Shown one piece after another: positions 26,343 through 34,288 of a stretch of 64,000 bases of DNA (positions are counted from its first letter, which is position 1; every line of letters begins with the position of its first letter). Below the pieces are notes generated by a model, which was not told the DNA's origin, ran no database searches, and worked only from the letters and a program-made list of their open reading frames with translations. A program made the position numbers and the translations under genes. This DNA comes from Nautiliaceae bacterium. GTDB taxonomy: Bacteria > Campylobacterota > Campylobacteria > Campylobacterales > Nautiliaceae. The stretch covers positions 27,834 to 91,833 of the forward strand of contig JALVVX010000017.1 in assembly GCA_027038555.1 (NCBI GenBank). The letters run 5' to 3'.

Positions 26343-26491
26343 AAACACTGACTAAATAAAACGAAACAATTGCAAATTTTAGTAAAGTAAAAGCGTTAAA
26401 AAAATGCTCCAACCCTGCAAGGGCAGCATTTTTATCTTTTACGAAAGCTCAAAAAATTTGCACTCTTGCCCAGTGCTTTTAGTCAGTGTTT
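26343..26491 (-). ncRNA. Multi-stem structured element between nirA and the nitrate reductase gene
   Basis: Read on the transcribed minus strand, this 149-base segment is closed by a perfect 14-bp stem (AAACACTGACTAAA, 26343-26356, with 26478-26491). Inside it are a hairpin GCACT/AGTGC (26460-26464 with 26472-26476), a 10-bp stem TGCAAATTTT (26371-26380 with 26453-26462), GTAAAAG (26387-26393 with 26436-26442), a 9-bp stem (26400-26408 with 26425-26433) and an apical CCCT/AGGG. The hairpin and the 10-bp stem share three bases and compete. The closing stem begins at the nirA stop codon and is followed by a U-rich run before the nitrate reductase ribosome site. A riboswitch, attenuator, processing element or MITE-like insertion are all possible. 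The pairing is seen; the function is unknown. Confidence 0.65.
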
Positions 26492-28334
26492 AATCAATAC
26501 TTATTAAATCAACTATTTCAGAAAATACAATCGCTTTTTCTTCTAAAACCAAATCTATCATTTGAGATAAATTTTCATCTACATCTTTATTTAATTTTTT
26601 AATTCTTTTATACCCCTTGACTTCCCCAAAAGGTCTAATCCCAGTTAATTTAAAATATAATTTTTCAGCCAATGATTTAATTTCAATTTCTTCAAGTTTT
26701 GGAGTTCTAAACTCTTCAAAACTCAAATCAATTTCAATATTTTTCTCTTTCAAATAAGTTTTAAGTTTTAAAAAAAATCCTATAAACTCTTTTGTAAAAT
26801 TATTTAAAACCTTATTATGAAACTCCTCAAAACTATTTGACTTATCTTTTTTAAATTCAATCATAAGCTCTTTAATATAAAGTTTAGCAAGCACCAGCGG
26901 GACATTTCTTAAAATTGTATATCCTTCCCTCTCCATTCCTCCACCAATATATATATGTACTCCACTAACATTCTTACCACCAAACTTTGCCTTACACCCT
27001 TCAAAGCCAATATTGGCAATTCCGTGCGTTCCGCATCCCTTAGGACAGGCAGACCAGTGCATTACCACTCTTTTATTTAAAGACACCTCTTTTTCAAGGT
27101 ATTCAGCCATCTCTATTGCATCGTGTTTATTTTCTATCACTCCAAAAGGACAAAACTTAGTCCCGGCACAAGCAACTAAATGAGTTTTATAAGGACTGTC
27201 TATGTTTTTATATTTTTCAAAAAATTTCTCTTTAAGCAGTTTATCAACCTTTTCAACATCTAAAATAAAAAGGCTTTGTTCAACTGTCAGTCTAATTCTA
27301 CCTTCTCCATATTCTTCTGATAATCTTGCAGCTTCAATCAAGTCACTCCCACTAAAAAGCCCGCTTGGGACATTTGCATAAACGACAAAATTTCCGTTTT
27401 TTTGAAGCACTTTTCCCATCTCTTTTTCATAAAATCCAAGATTTGTAAGAGTTTGCCCAGCCCTTGCAAAATCAATACCGGCAATTTCTCTAATGGCTTT
27501 ACTTATCTCATTCATCCCCACAGCTTCTATTAAAAATTGAAGTCTATTTTTATTTCTATTGTCTCTAAATCCAAATTCTCTAAAAAGCTTTGCCGTTGCT
27601 TCAAAACAGGCAACCACCTCATCAGGCTTTACAAAAATATCAGCAGGCTTTGCAATATTCCCTACTCTTCCGCCAAGATAAACATTAAAACCATAAACTC
27701 CATCTTTCATAGCCAAAACAAAAGCTAAATCATGAGTGAAGATATTGCTTCTATTTGCAAAACTTCCATTTAGTGCAGTATTAAATTTTCTTGGCACTTT
27801 ATCAATCCATTCAGGATTTTTTAAAAATATCTTTTGCATCTCTAAAAGCAGATTTTGAGAAGACAAAATATTATCCATTGCAACACCATCAAGAGGGTCA
27901 TTTACAATTCCTCGGATATTATCAACCCCTGTTTGAAACGATGTGATTCCAACACTATTTAGTCTTTCTAAAATTTCAGGAATATCCTCAATTCTTATAT
28001 ATCTAAGCTCAATTTGAGCCCTTGTAGTCAAATCCATATAATCTCTTCCAAACTTTTTAGAAATTTCTCCAATAACTCTGGCTTGTCTTGAATTTAACTG
28101 ACCTCCCGGTATCCTTAGCTTTATCATAAAAAGTCCTGGAGTTTTAGGTCTGTCATAAATTCCAAAACACTTTAAAAAGTATTTTTTATCCTCTTCTGGT
28201 ATCGAATCATATCCGTTTTCTGCATACTCTTTAATTTTTTCAATAGCTTCAAGAGCATTTCTTTCTTGTTTCATTTTTTCTGTTTTATTAAGTTTTTTAT
28301 TTTTTTTTTCATATGCCTGTTTTAATTTTTCCAT
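26490..28334 (-). CDS. nirA: Ferredoxin-type nitrite reductase (siroheme, 4Fe-4S)
   Basis: 614 residues with the two-fold repeated nitrite/sulfite reductase architecture. The siroheme/[4Fe-4S] ligands are C389 and C395 (CAGTKFC) and C430 and C434 (CPKGC). The repeat segment GGQLNSRQARVIGEISKKFG and NDPLDGVA also fit the family. It should reduce nitrite to ammonium with electrons from ferredoxin. Sulfite reductase is the main alternative, but the nitrate reductase and nitrate transporter neighbours favour NirA. The gene is divergent from the transporter, and its stop lies within the base of a large inverted repeat. Confidence 0.88.
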   Translation of the reverse strand: MEKLKQAYEKKNKKLNKTEKMKQERNALEAIEKIKEYAENGYDSIPEEDKKYFLKCFGIYDRPKTPGLFMIKLRIPGGQLNSRQARVIGEISKKFGRDYMDLTTRAQIELRYIRIEDIPEILERLNSVGITSFQTGVDNIRGIVNDPLDGVAMDNILSSQNLLLEMQKIFLKNPEWIDKVPRKFNTALNGSFANRSNIFTHDLAFVLAMKDGVYGFNVYLGGRVGNIAKPADIFVKPDEVVACFEATAKLFREFGFRDNRNKNRLQFLIEAVGMNEISKAIREIAGIDFARAGQTLTNLGFYEKEMGKVLQKNGNFVVYANVPSGLFSGSDLIEAARLSEEYGEGRIRLTVEQSLFILDVEKVDKLLKEKFFEKYKNIDSPYKTHLVACAGTKFCPFGVIENKHDAIEMAEYLEKEVSLNKRVVMHWSACPKGCGTHGIANIGFEGCKAKFGGKNVSGVHIYIGGGMEREGYTILRNVPLVLAKLYIKELMIEFKKDKSNSFEEFHNKVLNNFTKEFIGFFLKLKTYLKEKNIEIDLSFEEFRTPKLEEIEIKSLAEKLYFKLTGIRPFGEVKGYKRIKKLNKDVDENLSQMIDLVLEEKAIVFSEIVDLISID

Positions 28335-28398
28335 TTAAAACCTTTTTTATGTAGTTGTGAAATTATATATTTTTTTGACAAAATTATTTTTACATAAT

Positions 28399-28415
28399 TG
28401 ATTAAAATTTAATCA
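28399..28415. promoter_or_regulatory. 17-bp palindrome in the divergent nirA/narK promoter region
   Basis: TGATTAAAATTTAATCA is a perfect palindrome around one central base (8+1+8). It lies 65 bases before both start codons. A second, looser inverted repeat (ACTTAA/TTAAGT) follows at about 28416-28437. The site is a good candidate operator for a regulator of nitrate assimilation. Arm spacing differs from the FNR/CRP consensus TTGATNNNNATCAA. Confidence 0.5.
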
Positions 28416-28479
28416 CTTAACTGGAAATAAATTAAGTTATTCAATATTACAATTTTGCAACAAATTTCAAGGAGAAAAA

Positions 28480-29760
28480 ATGGTAGATTTTAAAGCCTTA
28501 AAAGGAAAAGGACATTTTCCAACACTGCTTATGGCGTTTTTGTATTTTGATATCAGTTTTATGGTGTGGACTATGCTTGGACCTCTCGGTCCGGAAATTA
28601 GAGATTCATTAGCAGCTCATGGAATAATTATCAATCAAAACCAGCTTGCAACGCTTTTATCCCTTCCTATTTTAGTAGGTGCACTTTTAAGAATAGTTCT
28701 AGGATTTATCGTAGATAAAATTGGACCTAAAAAAACAGCACTTATTGCACAGTCAATTGTAATAACTGCTCTTTTTTATACATACTTTAAAGGTGAAAAT
28801 ATAACTTATAATGAATTACTACTAGTTGCATTTGCACTTGGTTTTGCCGGGGCTTCTTTTGCAGTAGCGCTTCCTCAGGCAGGGCAATGGTATCCTCCAA
28901 AACTTCAAGGTGTGGTACTTGGAATTGCAGGTGCCGGAAATATCGGGGTAGTGCTTGATTTTATTTTTGCTCCTAAAATCGCCGAACTTTGGGGATGGCC
29001 GGCAGTTTTTGGAATTGGCGGAGTTTTAAACTTAATAGTTTTTATCCTTTATATAATTTTGGCAAAAGATGCACCAAGAGAAATTTACACTCCAAGACCT
29101 AAAAAAATAAAAGATTATGTAAAATTACTTAAAGATAAAGATACTTGGTGGTTTAGCCTTTTTTATGCAATAAGTTTCGGAGGATTTGTAGGATTTGCCT
29201 CTTATATGAAGGTATACCTGATGGATACATATGAAAATGATTTAATGATACTTGGAAAAAACTTCTTACACGAATCAAACGTAAAAGTTGTTGCCGGATA
29301 TATCGGGGCGGTTTTAATTTTTGCAGGAGCGGTACTTAGAGCTGTAGGAGGAGGAATCGCAGATAAAATAGGAGGTGTTAAAGCCCTTTATCTTTTTTAT
29401 ACATCTGCCGGAATTTTTACACTTGTACTTGCTTTTGGTGAGCTTCCGTTTTATTTTGCACTTGTTGCAATTGCTTTTATAATGGCAAGTCTCGGTATGG
29501 CAAACGGTGCAGTGTTTCAGCTTGTACCACAAAGATTTGGCAAAGATATGGGGATTATGACAGGAATTGTCGGAGCGGCTGGAGGACTTGGAGGAACCTC
29601 TCTTATTAAAACACTTGGTTGGAGTAAAGCCACATTTGGAAGTTATTCAGCCGGGTTTATGATATTCGCCGGTGTTATAATTATTGCTATAACAGGTCTT
29701 AACAGTGTAAAAACGAGATGGAGAACCACTTGGGGAGCAGTTGCAGGAGGGAGGATTTGA
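28480..29760 (+). CDS. narK: MFS nitrate/nitrite transporter (NarK/NasA type)
   Basis: 426 residues with 12 membrane helices. NNP-family features include the glycine-rich signature AGAGNIGVVLDFIFAP and GIVGAAGGLGGTSL, and arginines in helices 2 and 8 (ALLRIVLGF, AVLRAVGGGIADKIGG) that bind nitrate in this family. It imports nitrate for the divergently encoded reductases. AAGGAG precedes the ATG. The end overlaps the phosphatase/kinase gene by four bases. Confidence 0.92.
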   Translation: MVDFKALKGKGHFPTLLMAFLYFDISFMVWTMLGPLGPEIRDSLAAHGIIINQNQLATLLSLPILVGALLRIVLGFIVDKIGPKKTALIAQSIVITALFYTYFKGENITYNELLLVAFALGFAGASFAVALPQAGQWYPPKLQGVVLGIAGAGNIGVVLDFIFAPKIAELWGWPAVFGIGGVLNLIVFILYIILAKDAPREIYTPRPKKIKDYVKLLKDKDTWWFSLFYAISFGGFVGFASYMKVYLMDTYENDLMILGKNFLHESNVKVVAGYIGAVLIFAGAVLRAVGGGIADKIGGVKALYLFYTSAGIFTLVLAFGELPFYFALVAIAFIMASLGMANGAVFQLVPQRFGKDMGIMTGIVGAAGGLGGTSLIKTLGWSKATFGSYSAGFMIFAGVIIIAITGLNSVKTRWRTTWGAVAGGRI

Positions 29761-31352
29761 TTACTTCTTTTTCTCTTGCTAAAGACAAAGATTTAACTGG
29801 TGAGGACTATTTGGAAGTTAAAAAATTAGATGATTTAATTGTTGCTGTTTTGTGCGATGGAGTCGGAAGTGCCGAAGGAGGCAAAGAAGCGGCAAAAAGA
29901 ACTACAAAATATTTAATAAACAATTTCAAAAACAGAATAAAATCATGGGATATGGAAAAAAGCATAAAAACATTCATAACTTCAATAAATAAAATACTCT
30001 ATAACGAAAGTTTAGCCCTTTACGAAAGAGAAGAGCTTTTAACAACTTTAGCTCTTGTTGTAATCGATAACGACAGACTTTACGGGGCAAATATAGGTGA
30101 CAGCAGAATTTATCTAAAAAGAAATAATGATTTAATTCTTTTATCAAAAGACCACAGCGAAGATAATATACTTCTTGAAGCTATTGGAATTAAAAAAGAA
30201 GTAAATATTCATTACTTTGAAAATAATCTTCAAAAAGATGATGCAATTTTATTATGTTCTGATGGACTTTATAATGTTTTAAATGAAGATGAAATAAAAA
30301 GGCTAATGGATTTAGGAGCTTACAATTTAGTAAAAGCCGCTTCAAAAAAAGTTGATGACAATCTGCCGGATGATACAAGCGCTATTGTTATAAAACTAAA
30401 AGACATTAATCCAATAAATAAACTCAAAAAATTAGAACTTGAAATTCCGGAAAATCTAAAAAAAGACCAGATTATTGACGGATATAAACTTATAAAGCCT
30501 CTTATTCAAAATAATCGTACCTGGCTGGTTGAGAAGAAAAATCAAAAGTATGTTATGAAATTTCCACTAATGGAAGCAAAATATGATGAAACTTTGCTTG
30601 ATCAATACATAAAAGAGGCATGGAATGCAGTAAGACTTAAAGCCGGATTTTTCCCAAAAGCTGTAATTCCTAAAAAAAGGTCTTTAAGATATTACATCCA
30701 AGAATACATTGATGGAGTAAATTTAAAAGAATATAAAAAACCGCTCCATATTGATGATGCAATAAACCTGGCAAAAACTTTGCTTAATGCTTCGCAGTAT
30801 CTATTAAAATTTGATTTAGTTCATGGAGATATAAAACCCGAAAATATAATAGTAACAAAAAGAAAAGATAAATTAATATTTAAAATAATTGATTTTGGAA
30901 ATATAACTGAAATCTATTCTATAAATACAAAAGCCGGAACTCCAAGTTATCTTGCACCTGAGAGATTTAACGACTCTTTAATCAATGAAAGTACAGAAAT
31001 TTTTTCTATTGGAGTTACTTTATACGAAGCCCTAAGCGGAAAACTTCCATATGGAGAGATTGAGCCTTTTTCAACTCCCACATTTAAAACACTAAAAGCT
31101 CCAAATAAAATCAATCCCAAAATTCCTGATTGGCTAAACAGCATTATAATGTGTTCTATTGAAACAGACCCGGATAAAAGATACAAACACTATTCTGAAA
31201 TGCTGTTTGATCTTAATAATCCACAAAAAGTAAAACCATATTTTGACAAAACAAAACCGTTAATTGAAAGAGACCCGGCAAAAGCCTATAAAATTGCTTT
31301 TTTTATTTCACTTTTTTTAAATTTTCTGTTTTTATACTTTTTACTTAAATAA
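29757..31352 (+). CDS. PP2C-type phosphatase fused to a Ser/Thr protein kinase, C-terminal membrane anchor
   Basis: 531 residues. The N-terminal PP2C domain (about 1-220) has CDGVGSAEGGKEAAKR, GDSRIYL and CSDGLYN metal-site motifs. The kinase domain (about 240-490) has HGDIKPENI (catalytic loop) and DFGN (DFG motif), while the glycine-rich loop is poorly formed. A final hydrophobic helix (about 508-530) should anchor it to the inner membrane. I chose TTG at 29757, with GGAGGGAGGA just upstream, overlapping the transporter stop. Similar fusions accompany nitrate assimilation genes in other proteobacteria, so it may adjust nitrate uptake or reduction. Confidence 0.88.
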   Translation: MITSFSLAKDKDLTGEDYLEVKKLDDLIVAVLCDGVGSAEGGKEAAKRTTKYLINNFKNRIKSWDMEKSIKTFITSINKILYNESLALYEREELLTTLALVVIDNDRLYGANIGDSRIYLKRNNDLILLSKDHSEDNILLEAIGIKKEVNIHYFENNLQKDDAILLCSDGLYNVLNEDEIKRLMDLGAYNLVKAASKKVDDNLPDDTSAIVIKLKDINPINKLKKLELEIPENLKKDQIIDGYKLIKPLIQNNRTWLVEKKNQKYVMKFPLMEAKYDETLLDQYIKEAWNAVRLKAGFFPKAVIPKKRSLRYYIQEYIDGVNLKEYKKPLHIDDAINLAKTLLNASQYLLKFDLVHGDIKPENIIVTKRKDKLIFKIIDFGNITEIYSINTKAGTPSYLAPERFNDSLINESTEIFSIGVTLYEALSGKLPYGEIEPFSTPTFKTLKAPNKINPKIPDWLNSIIMCSIETDPDKRYKHYSEMLFDLNNPQKVKPYFDKTKPLIERDPAKAYKIAFFISLFLNFLFLYFLLK

Positions 31353-31510
31353 GTTTTTCTCATTTAATTAAAATTTCGCACTTCTTCTCTTTAATTCTAG
31401 CATCTTAAAATCAACTCTACACACTACACATTTTCCATTCCTCATCTCTCCTCCCTCCTTCCTTCTCACTACTCCCTCTTTCCTCATCCACCCATCCACC
31501 CATTCACTCT
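31353..31510. repeat. Degenerate intergenic repeat, copy D (reverse orientation)
   Basis: From about 31380 the plus strand is pyrimidine-rich with CTCCCTCCTTCCTTCTCACT and CATCCACCCATCCACCCATT. The reverse complement contains GGGTGGATGGGTGGATGAGG, nearly the same word as in the island near 57605. No coding frame or promoter is seen before 31516. Confidence 0.6.
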
Positions 31511-31515
31511 ATATC

Positions 31516-31544
31516 TTGACATATGTTCAAAAAAATTGTAAAAT
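31516..31544 (+). promoter_or_regulatory. Promoter of the DUF134 gene, -35 box embedded in an operator-like half copy
   Basis: TTGACA (31516-31521), a 17-bp spacer and TAAAAT (31539-31544). The -35 box is part of TTGACATATGTTCAA (31516-31530), which is the downstream palindrome with one base missing, so a repressor could cover both promoter elements. Confidence 0.75.
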
Positions 31545-31548
31545 TCTA

Positions 31549-31564
31549 TTGAACATATGTTCAA
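31549..31564. promoter_or_regulatory. Perfect 16-bp operator palindrome
   Basis: TTGAACATATGTTCAA is self-complementary and lies four bases after the -10 box, at the expected transcription start. A near-copy overlaps the -35 box 33 bases upstream. The spacing of about three helical turns suits two dimers binding one face. The likely binder is the DUF134 protein encoded directly downstream. Confidence 0.75.
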
Positions 31565-31575
31565 AAGGAGCTTAA

Positions 31576-31851
31576 ATGCCAAGACGTATAAGAAGAAGAA
31601 TAAGAGGAAAATTTCATTACAACTGTTTTAAACCGTGTGGAATACCCGCTCATAATTTAGATTATGAAGTTTTAACAAAAGATGAAATTGAAGCAATCAG
31701 ACTTGCCGATTTTGAAGGTCTTTATCAAGAAGATGCGGCAAATCAGATGGAAATTTCCAGACCAACTTTTAGCAGAATATTAAATTCTGCAAGAAAAAAA
31801 ATTGCAAATGCCTTAATTTTAGGCAAAGGATTAGAAATACAAAACTTTTAA
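31576..31851 (+). CDS. DUF134 (UPF0251) family DNA-binding protein
   Basis: 91 residues: an arginine-rich start (MPRRIRRRIRG), a cysteine pair region (YNCFKPCGIP) and a sigma-70 region-4-like helix-turn-helix (EAIRLADFEGLYQEDAANQM, EISRPTFSRILNSARKKIA). The family often occurs with NifX/NifB-type proteins, as here. It is probably an autoregulator acting at the palindromes in its own promoter. AAAAGGAG precedes the ATG. The signal it senses is unknown. Confidence 0.85.
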   Translation: MPRRIRRRIRGKFHYNCFKPCGIPAHNLDYEVLTKDEIEAIRLADFEGLYQEDAANQMEISRPTFSRILNSARKKIANALILGKGLEIQNF

Positions 31852-31861
31852 GGAGGAGAAG

Positions 31862-32401
31862 ATGAAAGTAACATTTCCAACTAACAATCAAAAAACAATT
31901 GCAAATCACATTGGACTTGCAAAAGGATTTTTGATAGTAGACACTGATACAGGTGAGAGATTTTATATAGAAAATCCTGTTTTACAAAAAATTCATGAAG
32001 AAGGAATTGACCTTAAAAACACAAGAGAAGGTGAAAGAGGACTTGGGACAGGTAGAGTAATTCCACCTCTTTTAGCAGAAGCCGGTGTAGATGTATTAGT
32101 AGCAAAAGATTTTGGAGAAGGTATGATAAGAAATCTAACAATAGAAGGAATTAAAACTATTCAAACTGAAAATAAAGATATTGAAGAAGTTTTAAATCAA
32201 ATTGAGGAGGAAGATATGAGAGAAATTAAATTTAATGAAAGTGAATTTGGTTATGGATATGGCAAAAGATTTAGAAGAGAATTAGGTTACGGCAGAGGTT
32301 TAGGCTATGGCAAAGGACGCAGATATAACAAAAGAATGGGCAGAGGTTACGGTAAATGCATAGGCTTCGACCTCAGATTTGGAAAAAGATGGGAGGATTA
32401 A
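31862..32401 (+). CDS. NifX/NafY-type dinitrogenase iron-molybdenum cofactor family protein with Gly/Arg/Tyr-rich tail
   Basis: 179 residues. The first about 115 residues form the NifX-like fold (MKVTFPTNNQKTIANHIGLA at the start, LLAEAGVDVLVAKDFGEGM, GIKTIQTENKDIEEVL). The last about 60 residues are a low-complexity tail of GYG and KGR units. The family binds metal clusters; stand-alone members are widespread outside nitrogen fixation, and no nif genes are visible here. It follows the DUF134 gene by ten bases with AAGGAGGAGAAG upstream and is certainly in the same operon. Confidence 0.85.
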   Translation: MKVTFPTNNQKTIANHIGLAKGFLIVDTDTGERFYIENPVLQKIHEEGIDLKNTREGERGLGTGRVIPPLLAEAGVDVLVAKDFGEGMIRNLTIEGIKTIQTENKDIEEVLNQIEEEDMREIKFNESEFGYGYGKRFRRELGYGRGLGYGKGRRYNKRMGRGYGKCIGFDLRFGKRWED

Positions 32402-32408
32402 TTTCCTC

Positions 32409-33722
32409 TCACAACATATTTGAAGTTTCTTTTTTTTCCAAATCTTTATCAAGATATCTTTTTAAAGTATGATTTTCAAGTTTTAAATAAAGATAAGTAA
32501 ATAAAATGACACCCAATATTGCAATTACCGCATTTGCAAGATTTGACGGATTATGAACGAAATTGTAACCTACTAAAATAATCGCTGAAATAAAAGTAAG
32601 TATAAATCCAATTAATGGAATAATTCTATTTGAATTTGTTTCTTTATACAACTTAAAATTGGCAAGATTTACAAGACTAAAAACTATCAAAAACCCAAGA
32701 CTACCGGCAACTGAAATATTTTCTACATTAAAACTTATAGCAAAAATAACTCCAAGAAGTCCAATTATTATCATTCCCTCATAACCGTTTTTTATTTTTT
32801 CTTCAAAAGTTTCGGGAATTTCTCCAAGTTTTGCAACCAAATACCCTACTCTTCCAGCTCCATAAATAGTCGCATTGATAGCACTTGCGGTAGAAAGAAG
32901 TGCGGCAATACCTATTAAAACAAATCCGAATACTCCTAAACTTGGTTTTGCAGCAATTGCTAAAACATAATCACTTGCTTTCTTTGCTACTTCAAAAGAG
33001 ACATTTCCAAGAGTTACAATTGCAATACTCACATATAAAAAAATTACAAAAATTACACTGGCATAAAAAGCTTTTGGCAAAACTTTCGGGTCTTCAACAT
33101 CTTTTGCGGCATTAGCAATAAGCTCAAATCCTTCATATGCCAAAAATATAATAAGTCCTCCTGTAATAATTGAAATAGGAGAAGTCCAATACTCAGGTTT
33201 TAACTGCTCACCATGAAAAGTTTTAAGTCCAACTACAATAAAAAATAATAAAATTGCAACTTTAACAAAAACCATAATATCCTCAGCTTTACCGCTCAAA
33301 TATGCACCCAATAAATTAATAAAAACAAAAAAAATTATAACACTTCCTGCTAATAATTTATGAAGCCAAGCAATTTCATGACCAGTAATTAAAGCACTTC
33401 CATAACTTCCAAATGCAAAAGCATATAAACTTAGCATAACAACATAACTCATAAGAAGTAAATTATTTATAATTGAAGAAAAAAGATTATTTCCAAACGC
33501 CCTTACTATAAATTCAATAGTCCCGCCTTCACTTGGAAAACGGACTGAAAGTTTAGCGTAAGAATAAGCAGTAATAAGCGCTATAAGACCGGCAATTAAA
33601 AAAGCAATTGGAGCGGCTCCCCTTGCCAAATCAATGGTAAGTCCAAGAACGGCGAAAATACCGCCCCCTACCATTCCGCCTACACCTATACTAAACGCTT
33701 CTAAAAAACCGATTTTTTTCAT
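32409..33722 (-). CDS. APC-family amino-acid permease
   Basis: 437 residues with about 12 membrane helices. The N-terminal motif SIGVGGMVGGGIFAVLGLT is the APC substrate-backbone site in helix 1, and FLAYEGFELIANAAKDVEDP matches the helix 6 region. It should import an amino acid or related amine with protons; the substrate cannot be read. It lies seven bases from the convergent NifX-like gene and 24 bases after the histone-fold gene, so it may share that gene's promoter. Confidence 0.85.
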   Translation of the reverse strand: MKKIGFLEAFSIGVGGMVGGGIFAVLGLTIDLARGAAPIAFLIAGLIALITAYSYAKLSVRFPSEGGTIEFIVRAFGNNLFSSIINNLLLMSYVVMLSLYAFAFGSYGSALITGHEIAWLHKLLAGSVIIFFVFINLLGAYLSGKAEDIMVFVKVAILLFFIVVGLKTFHGEQLKPEYWTSPISIITGGLIIFLAYEGFELIANAAKDVEDPKVLPKAFYASVIFVIFLYVSIAIVTLGNVSFEVAKKASDYVLAIAAKPSLGVFGFVLIGIAALLSTASAINATIYGAGRVGYLVAKLGEIPETFEEKIKNGYEGMIIIGLLGVIFAISFNVENISVAGSLGFLIVFSLVNLANFKLYKETNSNRIIPLIGFILTFISAIILVGYNFVHNPSNLANAVIAILGVILFTYLYLKLENHTLKRYLDKDLEKKETSNML

Positions 33723-33746
33723 TTGAAGCCTTTAAAAAAGAAAGAA

Positions 33747-34196
33747 TTAAAGAGTTAAATCTAAAATTCTTTCACATCTATCAATTTCATCAGCAGAAGG
33801 TTTTCTTCCTGCTCCAAGTTCTTTTAACACTCTCGCAATAATAAGCATTAATGCACCGATATATTCAGGAAGTTTTGCTTCAAGTTCTGCTGAAATTGGA
33901 TATTTAAGCGGTGGAATTTTTTCCAAGAATGTTAATACATCTTGAATATCAACCTCTTCTTCAAGTTTTTTAAATTCTCTTATTGATTCTTCAAAACCTT
34001 TTGTTAAAGGCATATCAGCTTCCATAATTATATCTCTTCCGTTATATCCGGCTTTTTCAACTGCTACAAGAAGCAAATCATGAAATTTTTTTTCAACAAT
34101 ATCAGTAATTCTATCCGCTTTTGATTTATCCAAATCAATTCCCGCCGCTTTTCTAAATACAGCTTCAAGTTTTTTAAATCCTACTACTCTTGCCAT
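33747..34196 (-). CDS. DUF1931 bacterial histone-fold protein
   Basis: 149 residues resembling the DUF1931 family, whose Aquifex member (AQ_328) has two histone folds in one chain. Recognisable parts are KKLEAVFRKAAGIDLDKSKA, DLLLVAVEKAGYNGRDIIME, ADMPLTKGFEESIREFKKLE and a second helical repeat ending RCERILDLTL. A role in DNA binding or nucleoid structure is inferred from the fold; function is not established for the family. GGAGAGG precedes the ATG, and a consensus promoter lies 34 bases further up. Confidence 0.88.
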   Translation of the reverse strand: MARVVGFKKLEAVFRKAAGIDLDKSKADRITDIVEKKFHDLLLVAVEKAGYNGRDIIMEADMPLTKGFEESIREFKKLEEEVDIQDVLTFLEKIPPLKYPISAELEAKLPEYIGALMLIIARVLKELGAGRKPSADEIDRCERILDLTL

Positions 34197-34229
34197 TTCC
34201 TCTCCTTTTGAATTTATTAAATCATTAAA

Positions 34230-34259
34230 ATTATATTACTTTTAGTGAGTAATTGTCAA
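34230..34259 (-). promoter_or_regulatory. Consensus promoter of the histone-fold gene
   Basis: On the minus strand, TTGACA (34259-34254) and TATAAT (34235-34230) are both perfect matches with an 18-bp spacer. The start codon is at 34196, so the leader would be about 27 bases. It suggests strong constitutive expression. Confidence 0.75.
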
Positions 34260-34288
34260 GTCAGTTAAAGAGAGGAGGCTAAAAAATA

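Noticed and set aside
26398-26433. Simple intrinsic terminator of nirA
   Set aside because: The 9-bp stem with T-rich flank looks terminator-like alone, but it is nested inside larger exact pairings and the operon continues, so it is treated as part of the bigger element.
26343-26491. Known Moco riboswitch or NasR/NasT-type nitrate leader
   Set aside because: The location before a molybdenum enzyme fits, but I could not match the Moco motif core or the paired hexaloop hairpins of nitrate leaders, so it is kept as an unassigned structure.
28393-28416. FNR/CRP site
   Set aside because: TTGAT and ATCA are present but the spacing is eight or nine bases rather than four.
31862-32401. Part of a nitrogen-fixation locus
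   Set aside because: Only a NifX-like fold is present; no nifHDK or other nif genes are near, and stand-alone members of this family are common.
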